DNA from: Kitagawia praeruptora
Lineage: Eukaryota > Streptophyta > Magnoliopsida > Apiales > Apiaceae
DNA: 64,000 nt
Assembly: GCA_037693485.1 (NCBI GenBank)
Contig: CM075348.1
Coordinates: 123,019,609-123,083,608, forward strand
Reading direction: 5' to 3'
Positions 31,330-42,348 of this stretch are shown here, piece by piece. The notes beneath the pieces are model-generated. The model was not told the DNA's origin. It worked only from the letters and a program-made list of their open reading frames with translations, and made no database searches. The translations under genes and the position numbers were made by a program. The number at the start of each line of letters is the position of its first letter. Position 1 is the first letter of the stretch.

Positions 31330-32790
31330 CTAGCCAGAATCTGAAGAATTCAGCATTCCAATCTCACTAACCAACCTTGTGAAGGTGGCTTCATCTAATG
31401 GCTTAGTGAATATATCAGCTAGTTGTTTATCTGTAGAAACATAATGCAACTCAATGGTTCCATTAGTTGCATATTCTCTTATGAAATGATATCTGATGTC
31501 AATGTGCTTTGTCCTAGAATGATTGACAGGATTGGAAACAATAGAGATTGCACTTGTGTTGTCACACATGATTGGAATTCTTTCCAACACAAGTCCATAA
31601 TATCTAAGTTGATTTCTAATCCAAAGCACTTGAGCACAGCAACTTCCAGCAGCTATGTATTCAGCCTCGGCTATAGAAGTTGGCACAGATTGTTGTTTCT
31701 TGCTATACCAAGAGACTAACCTTTATCCAAGAAACTGGTAGCTACCTGAGGTGCTTTTCCTATCCACTCTGCATCCAGCATAATCAGCATCAGAATAACC
31801 AACCAGATTGAACCCTGTGTCCTTAGGATACCATAAACCCAAGTTTGGAGTGCCCTTCAGATATCTAAAGATCCTTTTTATAGCAACCAGATGTGATTCT
31901 TTTGGATTTGATTGAAACCTTGCACACAAGCATGTAGCAAACATGATGTCTGGCCTACTTGCAGTGAGGTAGAGTAGAGAACCAACCATGCCTCTGTAGA
32001 CTGAGATATCTACTTTCTTGCCTTTAGCATCTTCATCCAATTTAGTGGTTGTGGCCATGGGTGTCTTTGCAGGTGAGCAATCTTCCAAGTCAAACTTCTT
32101 CAATAAATCCTTGATATACTTGGTCTGACTGATAAAGATACCATCCTTCCTTTGACTGACTTGCAACCCAAGAAAGAATGTCAACTCTCCCATCATACTC
32201 ATCTCATATCTGCTCTGCATGAGTTTAGAAAATTTCTCACACAGCTTCTCATTTGTAGAACCAAAAATGATATCATCCACATAGATCTGAACTAGGATAA
32301 GATCATCACCATGCTTCTTGTAAAACAGTGTCTTGTCCAGTGTACCTCTAGTGAATTGATTTTCAAGAAGAAATTGTGATAAAATATCATACCATGCCCT
32401 TGGAGCCTGCTTAAGTCCATACTGTGCCTTAAGCAGTCTATAAACAAATTCTAGAAAGTGTGGATCCTCAAAGCCAGGTGGTTGTTGCACATAAACTTCT
32501 TCTTCCAACTCTCCATTCAGAAATGCACTCTTGACATCCATTTGATACACTTTAAAGTTTGAATGAGCAGCAAATGCCAAGAATATTCTGATGGCTTCCA
32601 ATCTAGCAACAGGGGCAAATGTCTCATCATAATCAATGCCTTCCTATTGAGAGTATCCTTTTGCAACCAACCTTGCTTTGTTTCTTACTATTACACCATC
32701 TTCATCCATCTTATTCTTTAGAACCCATTTTGTTCCAACAATGGTTCTATTCTTTGGTGCAGGCACTAGTTCCCATACTTTGTTCCTTTC
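31330..32790 (-). pseudogene. pol: SIRE reverse transcriptase and RNase H relic
   Basis: RT at 31723-32601 shows MDVKSAFLNGELEEEVYV, LKQAPRAWYD, the catalytic YVDDI and SLLYLTASRPDIMFA. RNase H at 31330-31686 shows AEAEYIAAGSCCAQVLW, CDNTSAI, SRTKHIDIRYHFIRE and the ADIFTKPL end. Upstream, between 32602 and 32790, the RT lead-in (KNRTIVGTKWVLKNK, then GYSQ stop EGIDYDETFAPVA) contains a TAG. A TAA also follows SYQFLG at 31723, between RT and RNase H. Sequence is otherwise well conserved, so inactivation is by a handful of point changes. Confidence 0.9.
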
Positions 32791-32793
32791 AAA

Positions 32794-35049
32794 TTAATTC
32801 AGCTCCTCTTGCATGGCAACAATCCAATCTGGATCCAACAGTGCTTCATCAAGTTTCTTAGGCTCAACTTGAGATAGAAAACAGCCAAAGAGGCACTCAT
32901 TCTGAGTAGCTCTCCTAGTCCTTACTCCTGCATTAGGATCTCCAATGATTTGCTCTGCAGTGTGTGATCTATCCCATTTCCTTGAGTGCTCAGCCTGATT
33001 TCTCATTCTTGATGTTGCTTCATCATCCAATTCATGATCATTCTCATTTCCTCCCCCTGTGAGATTGCTACTACTCACAGGTTTGCCTTGGATGCTTGTT
33101 TCTCCACTGTTGATTGGCACAAATTCTTCTCTTATGTCATCATTGACTTGATTTTGTTGAACTTGAGTTTCAGCTTCAGTTGCAAACTCTTCATCAGAAT
33201 CATCTAGATTATCAAACCTTAATGGATCTTTATCTTCATCATTGGCTTCTTCTAGTCCAGGTAGTTTGCTGTCATCAAATGTCACATCTATGCTTTCCAT
33301 AATTTTCTTTTGACTGATGACATAAACTTTGTATGCAATTCTTTCCATAGAGTAGCCAAGAAAAATTCCTTCAAATGTTTTTGCATCAAACTTTCCAACA
33401 TATTCAGAATTATCCTTCAATACAAAGCATTTGCTTCCAAAAGTATGAACATACTTTAGAGTGGGCTTCTTTCCAGTCATCAAGTTGTAAGGTGTCTTTC
33501 CAGTGTTTTTGTTGATGAGGGTTCTGTTCTGGATATAGCATGCAGTGCTTACAGCCTCAGCCCAAAAACATGTAGGCATCTTTGCATCAAGTAACATTGT
33601 TCTAGCAGCCTCAATTAGAGTTCTATTCTTCCTCTCAACAACTCCATTTTGTTGTGGAGTCCTTGGAGCTGAGAATTGCTGAGAAATACCATTCTCTTTA
33701 CAGAATGCTTCAAGTATGGTATTTCTGAACTCTGTTCCATTATCACTTCTCGGTGCAATCACACTTGCATTGTTGGCCTTTGCTTCCTTGTCAACTTTCT
33801 TTATATGATCAATGATTACTTGTGGAGCCTCATCTTTTGATGCCAGAAATTCCACCCATGTATACCTTATAAAGTCATCAACCATCACCAAGGCATACTT
33901 CTTTCTTCCTAGTGACATAATATTGATAGGCCCAAACAAATCCATATGAATGAGTTGTAGGGGCTTGGTTATTGATGTCACTGTCTTTGACTTGTGGCTT
34001 GATCTTTTCATCTTTCCTTTTTGACAAGCCTCACACACTCCTTCTTGATAGAATTCAAGTGTGGGCATGCCTCTCACTAACTCTCTTTTGACTAGAGAAT
34101 TAATGGCTTTGAAGTTCAGGTGTGATAGTTTCTTGTGCCACAGCCAACAATCTTCATTTGATGTTTTTGAGTAAAAGCAACAAATTTTGTTCTTGTTTGC
34201 AGAATCCATATTGGCTACAAATAGGCTTCCTTTCCTTACTCCAGATAGAGCAAAATCACCAGTCTTCTTGTGGGTGATCAAACATTCATCTTTGTCAAAA
34301 TCCACCTTGAATCCTCTATCAATAAACTGACCAACACTTAGCAGATTATGCTTGAGTCCCTTGACCAGTGCTACATCTTCAATGATGACATTTCCAACTT
34401 TTAACTTGCCATATCCCAATGTGTTACCCATGCTGTCATCTCCAAATGCAACCATTGGGCCAGCCTTTTCCTCATACTGTGATAGCAGGCCCATATCACC
34501 AGTCATATGATTTGAGCATCCACTGTCCAAAATCCACATGACCTTCTTTTCACTTTCTTTGCCCTGCAAACACAAAGGTATTACTTCTCCTTTGGTACCC
34601 AAACAAGTTTTGGGTCCATGTGACTTAGAAACAGTTTTATCATAAACAACATGCTTGTCAACTTTCTTGGTGTTAGTCTTCTTGTCATTGTTAGAAGTCT
34701 TAGAACCTGAGATTTCAGACTTAGGTGACAGAGGTACCTTCCTAGCTTTAGGAGGACTCGAAGACTTTGACCTGGTGTAGTGTGTGTGAAAATTGTGACT
34801 GATACAACCATCAATGAATTGCCTTCTCAAATTGAAACAACTAGTAATAACATTCATATTGCATGGCATATAGTCAAATTTATCACAAAATGGTGCATCT
34901 CTATGTCTTAGAGTCACAGAACAATCATAGAAAGGTTTAGACACACTACCAGCAGGTTTCTTGCATGCATGAGTTAAATGATTGGTACTGAAACAGTTCT
35001 GACAAGTTTTCCTAGGGGCATTAGGAATATAAGCATAGTTGTTATCTTT
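32794..35049 (-). pseudogene. pol: SIRE integrase, protease and gag C-terminus, cut by Tekay-A
   Basis: A 716-codon frame. Protease active site WILDSGCSNHMTGDMG; pre-integrase WLWHKKLSHLNF and CEACQKGK; integrase catalytic residues in MDLFGP, APRSDNGTEF and NGVVERKNRTL; then FGSKCFVLKD and the acidic linker DDSDEEFATEAET. It ends at a TAA after MQEELN (CAA in intact relatives), so the RT lead-in is cut off. Upstream of the ATG the same reading continues into gag with the knuckle CQNCFSTNHLTHAC (about 34970-35015). The Tekay-A LTR begins at 35050, so the rest of gag is out of the window. Confidence 0.9.
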
Positions 35050-36289
35050 TGTAAGAACCCAGATTTTTGATAGAATTAAAACTTTTTCTTATGTAATAAT
35101 ATAGGAGTACATAGTTGCTATGACTGCAGTGTAACGAATATCTATTGAATATATGGGATGGATTTAGATTCAAATATTTATATGTCATAAAGAATACCTT
35201 TGGTTGACAACATAGATAAGAATGATCTATCTCCTAAGGATATAAGTATATTACTTCAAGTAAGATTATTCTTGTGTCATCCAAATCAATATCTATTATA
35301 AGTCCAGCAGTTCTGTAAAAAGGTTAAGGAACACTCGAGGGTGAACCAGGTTCATTTTCAAGCGCATAGCTTCGAATTATGCCATGATTAGCTAGATCAT
35401 GTTACAAGCTTCGTTTTGATATAAAGATCGCATGAAACGGACTTACGGTTTAGGAGTTATGATTAAATTCGTAAAAGTGGTTCGAAACCGAGAATGCGAA
35501 TTCGTAATTGAAATTGAACCGTGTAAAATATGTATCGCAGTGGCGAATCTTGGTAATTAAATATTAGAGATCATAAGGATGGTGTAAAAGAAGACCACGT
35601 ATTAAAAAGATCGTTTTTCGATTTTATAAAAATGTTCGAATCAAGGTTAAGTACGAAAGTACCCCTAAAGAGTATACTTGGTTATAACTACGGTAAACCA
35701 CTTAGAAAACGATCGATAAATCTCGAGGTATAATCTTTCGACTTTAAAACTTTTACAAATCGAATAATTACCATATGTAAGGGTAATGACATGCTTTATT
35801 AACGAACAAGTGTCGGATAATAAAAGCAATAATAAGAATGAATTAGAGGGGTATAACGAAACGACTTGAAAACGTATTTCAATTTAAGTTACGTTTATAC
35901 TTAACCTTCTGAAAGGTGTTAAGTGATTAATCCCGAATGCCTTGGCTATTTATAGATCATCAGGCTGACCTGGGACACGCTACCACTACCCCTACCCGTA
36001 CTCGATTTCCAGGCAAGTTTCAAATCCTTGTTAAATGGCTGTTGTTGTGAATATATATACATGTGCCTTCTGTTATACATATGTCATAGCATGCATGCCT
36101 ACTTTCAAAGTCATATTGATATACCTGTTCCCTGAATTATTGTTGGCTTATGAGCTAGATAGTTATTATATCAGTTATAAGCCGGAAATTACTAAGACCC
36201 TTAAGCGAAGGGCATCTGAATCTCATTATTTGACTATAGACCGGGAGTCGTTATTCCTTGATATATTGATATTATTTTCAGAGGAAAAT

Positions 36290-37150
36290 AACTAAGTAAA
36301 TATTTTCCATTTATTATCTGGCGAATATTATTGGAATATTCCCTTGAGATTATTTGATAAATATTATTCGGATTATTCATCAGATGTTTATTTATTCGAG
36401 GAATATTATATATTTAATATTCATCTAAAGTCGATTAAATATTCAAATATTATTCGAACCATCAGTCGAGTTATTTACTTAAAATATTCATTCTTATTTA
36501 CTCGATAAATATTATTTTGAATATTCATTCAAGTTTATTTAATTAATGAATATTATTTTAATATTCATTCGAGCCTTATTTATTTAAATGAATATTAATT
36601 CGAATATTCATTCAATCTCTAATTATTTTATAAATATTAGTTGAACATTGATTCTAACTCCAGTTATTCGATAAATATTATTTTGAATATTCCCTTGAGA
36701 TAAGGAATATTATCTTCGACCTTTATTTAAAAGTCGATTCAATTATTGAACATAATTTCAAATATTCATTCGATAATCATTTCTTCGATAAATATTATTA
36801 AGCTGACTATTCATTATTTATTCAATGAATATTGTCCCAAATATTAAGTCGATAATTATTCCATCAATATGTATCCTTCTTGAGTTGAATATTCACTATT
36901 GATTCAATAAATAATTCTCAAATATCCATTTGATGATTACTCCATCAATAAACATTGTCATTAATTTGAATATTCATTATTTGTTCAATGAATATTATTC
37001 TGAATATTTATTCAAAGATTACTCCGAGTAACATTGTTCCAATATCTATGACTCTATAAATATTCTTGGAATATTTATTTAATTCTTCGAACTCGTTTCA
37101 AAGATAATTTACTTCATTCGCATAGTATCATCTACCTTCGAATATTATAT
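36290..37150. repeat. Degenerate GAATATTC / ATAAATATTATT array in the Tekay-A LTR
   Basis: Around 15 degenerate units of the type TCGATAAATATTATTTTGA followed by ATATTCATTCGAG, with a period near 50-65 bases. The AATATT and GAATATTC cores are palindromic. The array is very AT-rich. It may be a regulatory repeat zone or a simple expansion. Confidence 0.75.
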
Positions 37151-38001
37151 AAATTATTTCAGAGTCCTATTATTATATTATCAAGGAAGGTTCTCAGTGA
37201 TTCCATTCTCCCTTCGATTCTATCGTAAGGGAACCTTAATTGAGGAATGTTATTTATCTTGTGACTGCCCGGTCATAAATCATTCGCTTCACTCGCAACT
37301 TGGTTGCTATTATTCATGGTATTGTGTGTACACACTCATTATTCGAGGGGTAAGAATGTTGGAACAAGCCAGTATCCATTAACAAGCAGCAGCTTGGGAA
37401 ATATTGGTAAATTTTCCTTTCCATTTAGATATGACTACCTTGTGGAGTCTTATCAACAAGTATTATACTTGGGGAAAGGGGGACAAACTTTACGTTTCAA
37501 AGTTATGGATGTGGAATGAACTAGGAGATGCGTAAGTGACCCAGTGGCGCCGGTCCAGTAAATGGCCCAACCGTTGGCCGAGGGGGTTCCAGAGGGTGGT
37601 AGACAAGTAAATCCATCGGTACTTCCTTCTACATGTAGTAAACAAGAGCTGGGGAGCATAACATGCGACTGATCATCGTGTAAATGCTATGTCTCCTGGC
37701 GCGTCAAACTCCAGTATTAGTTCATCACTAAATGTTGGAAATTTTCTGCAACATCATCATAGTTGGCAGAGTTGACAAGTATTTCAAACTGGAATTGCAA
37801 TATCTTTCTTGTAAGTTCCTATTTTTATGAAAATGATGCTATCTTGCTTATTTTGGCATAGCATATGCTTCCACGAAATATATACCTGTTGAGTTACCTT
37901 GTAACTTTATCCTTTATATTAAACTGGCAATATTTTCTCTAATGCATGGCATATGATTTCAAAACATATCTTTGAACTGTCTTATATATTACTACACAGT
38001 T

Positions 38002-38150
38002 CACTACAAGAAAAAGTTCAATAGACATCACACATTAGACATCGGTTGCTAATGCCACTGATGTCAAAAGATGTAATAACATCACCCCATGTTTTCCTGA
38101 TGTCTTTGTTATTTTAAGACATCACTTATTTTACAACCGATGTCTAAAGT
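38002..38150. repeat. CACTA-1 left terminal and subterminal repeats
   Basis: Terminal repeat, then copies of TAGACATCA, AGACATCGGTTG, ACTGATGTC, CTGATGTCT and CCGATGTCTA. Confidence 0.85.
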
Positions 38151-39581
38151 CCAACTAAAAAAATTTCAATACGCGCCCATTTCATTTGTTTCCCCCCTTA
38201 GTCAAAATTTCCCCCCCTTTACCCAAAATATTTCCCCCTTGACAATTATTCCCCCCTTAACAATTACTCATACAAAACTAATTATACCCACAGCAAAAAC
38301 AAAAAAAGGAAAAAACTCACAGCACATACTCTTCTCTCTCTCGACTGAATCTCTCTCGACTCTCACTCTCATCTCTCTCTCTCTCTCCCCTCACCACCAT
38401 AACTCACCTCCACCACTACTCACCTCTGCTCTATCTCTTTCACACTCCCCGAAGAGCTCTCTCTCTCTCTCATAGTCGAACTCTCGAAACTCTCTCTTTC
38501 ACACTCAAATGGAATCGATTTGTTCGAAGGTCAAAGTTAGAAGGTTCAAAGCTCGAATTAGTTTGATTTGTCAATGGGTAAACCTAAGTTTGATATGTTC
38601 AAACTTACAAGTTTGATTAATTCGATTTTATTACAAATTGAGCGTTTAAAATTGAAACCCTAAATTTTAATTTGGGGTTAATTTAATTTATATGTAATTT
38701 ATGTATATATATATATATGTGTATTAATAATTTTATCTGTAATTTATGTATATATATGTGTGTATGTAGTGCACATGGGTATCAAGGATAATGAAGATGA
38801 CCCGTATGAGATTTTGAGGATGTTTGTTTCTATTCATCAAAGAAGGTCAGTTTTATAATGGGTTTTACATTTTTGAATTCTAAATTTTTTATTTTTTGGT
38901 GGATTTTAGTCTATTTAGAAGGATTTGACTTGGTACATCATATGTGTGCAGTGTTGAAAAGGCCCAAGATTTTCACTTGGATAGCTATATTCACAGGACC
39001 AAGCCCCTGAAATGGTTGGTAATACTCACATAGTTTACATTTTAGATTTTAGTTTTCATTGGTTCCTATTTTCTAAGATTATTATTACTCAGTTTGTGGA
39101 GTTCTATATGTTAAGGTATAGAACTCTAGCAAAGCACTGTGATTTTCTGCAAGACTAATAGTTTCTCCAATTTATAACTATTACGAAATTTGCAGAGCAT
39201 GTGTGTATTAGGACCTAGTAACATCTACGATTAAAATGAATTAAGGTTACATATACTTTGTTAAATGCATAAATCTCTGCTGCCGCACAATTATTAGTTT
39301 TTTTGTGGCCCTTATCTGATATCACTTTCATCATCAAAGGTTTCAACGCGGAGAAATCATCAAACTTTGTAGAGTGTTGATAATTAGTTTGTTATGCATT
39401 GGTTTTGGTATGTGAATGATGCAATTTTTTATGTTCAAGTGTGTTAAATAATTTGTAGTTGTAGTTGTTTTAAGGTTCATTATGAAAAGCCTCTGTGGTG
39501 TTTTTACATGTCAATATTTTCCGATTATTACCGTGACATTGTGATTAAAGTTATATTTTTTGGTTGGCTTTGTGGGACAAC

Positions 39582-39690
39582 AGATTGGATGCTTATATAC
39601 ATGATTATCTTGTAAAGAGGAGATACAGTGTTACTTCTCGGACATTGCAGGTAGAAGCAGCAGTACCGTGCAACAGCACTGGTGAGATGA
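39582..39690 (+). pseudogene. LisH-like gene fragment captured by CACTA-1
   Basis: The frame reads RLDAYIHDYLVKRRYSVTSR and continues TLQVEA until a TAG stop. It fits the LisH dimerisation motif, and the phrase YIHDYLVKR resembles the N-terminus of LEUNIG-type plant co-repressors. A splice-acceptor-like ACAACAG precedes it. Nearby short frames at 38773-38850 (MGIKDNEDDPYEILRM) and 38950-39015 (VEKAQDFHLDSYIHRTKPLKW) may be further exon pieces, but I cannot identify them. Similarity judged by eye only. Confidence 0.45.
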
Positions 39691-39913
39691 TTTAGAAAAT
39701 CCGACTGAAAAGTTATTTTGTCGACAGATTCACTTTCTGTTAATTGTTGGGAATTTAGCTTACTGTGTTGTGGTTCTGGAAGCGGCAGACTCAAGTTGCT
39801 GCTTATGAAAAGAGGATAGGTGATATACTCAGGACCATTAGGCAACAATTCTCACAAAATTATAGAATATTTTGAGGTACCAGTTGTTTTGATATTCCTT
39901 TTATAAATTGGAT

Positions 39914-40600
39914 ATTTTTTTTTTTGAAGAACAAAGGTGCTAATTCATTAATAAAAAGCCATACGGCATCTACACCAATGATCGAGTCGAACAAACTGTA
40001 AATTGCAATCGCCTGTTCTCTTGAAGAGACAGTTAAACGATATTTTGAAGATAAAGTATATACAAATACAAGTACCCACTTCGAGCATCCTCGTTGGATT
40101 ATCGGTACCCACTTCAGCATGCCCCGATGGAGCTATCGTTTGAGCTATCGACCAGCACTGCAATTTCATACGAACTTTCATCACTAAATCAACACCCCGC
40201 TCACAAAAAGGAAGCGAAAAACAAACCTCCCACGCAATGGAGAGAACCCAAATCAAAACAAGTCGAAAAAGGCTTTGAATTCTTAGATCCGACAAAACAA
40301 ACTACTACCAAACCTTAAAAAAACACACCAATCTTACCTAATAAAGGAAGATTTTTAGGCAAATCGAAGCTTTAAAACAGGATTTATTGAAAAGAAGGAA
40401 AAAAAAATACAAGGGAAATTAAAGGTTTTGGGGCTTTCCACCGGTGGAGATCCGGTGGAAGCCCCGGCGGAAGAAAGAAATAAATAAGAAGAAGAAGACG
40501 AGCGGCAAGAAGAAGACGAGCGGCGCTTGATGGAGAGAGGGGAAAAAGAGGGTTACTGGCTTTTATTTGTTAGTTTAATGCGAAACTGAGTGGATTTTCA
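39914..40600 (-). other. Possible retroposed segment with a poly(A)-like end
   Basis: On the minus strand the segment ends CACCTTTGTTCTTC followed by about 13 A (39914-39927), which resembles a LINE or SINE tail. I did not find convincing flanking duplications or pol III boxes. The GC-richer part at 40430-40560 contains CCGGTGGAGATCCGGTGGAA and a short repeat, AAGAAGAAGACGAGCGGC. Identity uncertain. Confidence 0.3.
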
Positions 40601-40610
40601 CAATCAATTG

Positions 40611-40974
40611 AAGGTAATTCCTGGGGTCCCGAAAATTAAAGAAAAATACAATCCTGCTACATGGATGCTAGAAGTGAGTTCAGTTGTTGCAGAGCGCCGA
40701 CTTGGGAAGGATTTTACCGAGCACTACAGATCATCAGCCCTGCATCAGTAAGTCAAGAATTAAATAAGCATGAGTTATGTGTTGAGGGGGGGTGTAGTGT
40801 ATGTATCCCGTGGAACTGATTCGTGTTTTTATAAACAGAAAGAACCAGGCTTTAGTGAAGGAGTTGAGCATCCCACCTTCAGGGGCGAGAGACCTTTATT
40901 TCGATACAGAGTATTCCCAGCCAACATGGGGGCAATTTAAATCATGCTTATGGAAACAATGGCTGAGTTATGTA
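40611..40974 (+). pseudogene. PDR-type ABCG transporter fragment (two exons and an intron) captured by CACTA-1
   Basis: Exon 1 (40611-40747) reads VIPGVPKIKEKYNPATWMLE then VSSVVAERRLGKDFTEHYRS. The intron (40748-40838) has GTAAGT and AAACAG ends. Exon 2 (40839-40974) continues in frame with KNQALVKELSIPPSGARDLY and SQPTWGQFKSCLWKQWLSYV. This is the linker between the second nucleotide-binding domain and the second membrane domain of plant full-size ABCG (PDR) pumps, with the intron where these genes have one. The similarity stops abruptly at both sides. No stop or frameshift lies within the piece. Only about 90 of some 1,400 residues are present, so it cannot be a pump. Confidence 0.85.
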
Positions 40975-41099
40975 ATTTAATTGGCTATTTACATGTAGTC
41001 ATGTTTACTTGTTTTGGATTTGGTACATTGGATAAGCAGTTTATGTAATTTGGATGTTGATGACATTGATTTTTATTTTGTCAATAGCCACATAATGAC

Positions 41100-41746
41100 A
41101 ATTGTCACATCTATTATTAGCAAATAGAGTGATTTTTACCAAATATTGATGTCTAAAACAAAAATATACATCACATTTTTTCTACAATGTCCGATGTCTA
41201 AAAAACAAATAGAAATCACTTTTTAGTCGTAAAATCTGATGTCTAAGAGACACATATAAATGAGTTTTTTCAGAAAGAACTGATGTTTGTACCTACATTA
41301 GACATCAATATAGGATGACAAAAACTGATGTTAATAAGAACATTAGACATCAGTCTAGAATGATGTCTAAGGTCGCTATACACATCGGTTTTTTTTTATA
41401 AAGAAACTGATGTTAATAAGAACATTAGACATCAGCCTAGGATGATGTCTAAGATAACTATAGACATCTTTTTCAAAGAAAGGAAGTGATGTGTATGTGA
41501 AATATAACTTAGTTTATTATATGTTTTCTAGAATATAAGGCATGCAAGTTGTTTATAAAATTAATTATATGTAACCTATTTTGTAGAACAACTGATGTGT
41601 ATTGAAGTAAATACCGATGTCTATGTTAGCACAGACATCAGTTTCTGACCGATGTCTAGAATAGACATCTCCGACCTAGACATCACATGCAAAATAACAT
41701 AGACATCGGCCATAAACTGATGTCTATTGACCCTTTTCTTGTAGTG
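41100..41746. repeat. CACTA-1 right subterminal repeats and terminal repeat
   Basis: Dense copies of GATGTCTAA, TAGACATCA and CCGATGTCT in both orientations, including two nearly identical segments (about 41332-41380 and 41411-41460: TGTTAATAAGAACATTAGAC), then CTTTTCTTGTAGTG. Confidence 0.88.
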
Positions 41747-42186
41747 GTTATATATTGTTGGTGGGCTATTGCTCACCCTTGCTTATTTATTATGTCACAA
41801 CAAAAGCTAGGTCACATGGCCCAAGCAGGTTACCCGCCCCACAGGGCTACCCGTTGATATCATCGCTGCCATTGCTGAGGTAGCATAGATCAGCAGCCTT
41901 TGGTTACCAGTTTAATTATATGTATCAATAATGATTAATCAACGGCAAAACTCTTAAACATATGATGTTATCCTTTTGGCTTGTAATAACTTTTATTCGT
42001 AAACCCGTAATGTGAGAATTATTTCAATTTCATCTCTGGGACTATAACTGTGTGTGTGTGAGTGATTATTATTGTGGGGTTACAGCATGTGATTTATTTA
42101 TTATGAATTCAAGTAAAGTATCAATCATGGAAAATAAGACCGTAACGACCCGATCCCGGACCCCGGATCTGGGGGTGTTACAGAAA

Positions 42187-42197
42187 TGGTATCAGAG
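42187..42197 (+). promoter_or_regulatory. Tekay-A primer-binding site, tRNA-iMet type
   Basis: TGGTATCAGAG, four bases after the LTR end. The twelfth base is A instead of the C that would pair with the initiator tRNA. Confidence 0.85.
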
Positions 42198-42348
42198 AGA
42201 GAGTTATATATCCCAAGAGATGGCGCAACGTTATATAATAAAAAATTCACTAATATAATAAGAACTTTTGCCAAGTTCACCTAAAACCCTTATGGGAACT
42301 TTTAAGTATCATGATAGTAATATAGTTCGTCTTGTGTAGGCGAGCGAC

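Larger units (their letters stand above)
24454..35049 (-). mobile_element. SIRE-like Ty1-copia retrotransposon with env-like region, partial
   Basis: Minus-strand element inserted in the CACTA-2 gene. In the window it has the 3' LTR (24454-25747), a purine tract, a long env-like region, a spacer, and RNase H, RT, integrase, protease and the gag zinc knuckle. The gag 5' part and the 5' LTR lie beyond the Tekay-A insertion at 35050. Copia domain order plus an env-position region after pol is diagnostic of the SIRE/Maximus lineage. Stops in pol and env show that this copy is dead. The visible flank of the target duplication is CCATG (24449-24453); the partner lies outside the window. Confidence 0.9.
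38002..41746. mobile_element. CACTA-1: non-autonomous En/Spm transposon carrying host gene fragments (3,745 bp)
   Basis: Perfect-looking terminal inverted repeats CACTACAAGAAAA at 38002 and TTTTCTTGTAGTG ending at 41746. The 3-bp target duplication is GTT at 37999-38001 and 41747-41749, the size typical of CACTA. Subterminal repeats of the AGACATC / GATGTCT type fill both ends. No transposase or TNPA gene is seen. The interior holds captured gene pieces (39582-39690 and 40611-40974), a CT-rich block (38330-38500) and a possible retroposed segment (39914-40600). Confidence 0.93.
35050..42182 (+). repeat. Tekay-A 5' LTR (about 3,385 bp without CACTA-1)
   Basis: It starts TGTAAGAACCCAGATTTTTG and ends GGGGGTGTTACA, which are the reverse complements in style of the Tekay-B and solo-LTR ends. 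A long AATATT-rich repeat zone lies at 36290-37150. CACTA-1 is inserted at 38002. No ORF in it is credible. Confidence 0.88.

Noticed and set aside
38140..38475. 111-codon Ser/Leu-rich frame in CACTA-1
   Set aside because: CT-rich low-complexity sequence (ctctctct runs); no domain-like pattern.
40611..40974. A resident ABCG transporter gene
   Set aside because: Only about 90 residues with abrupt ends, bounded by CACTA terminal repeats and a target duplication, so it is a captured fragment.
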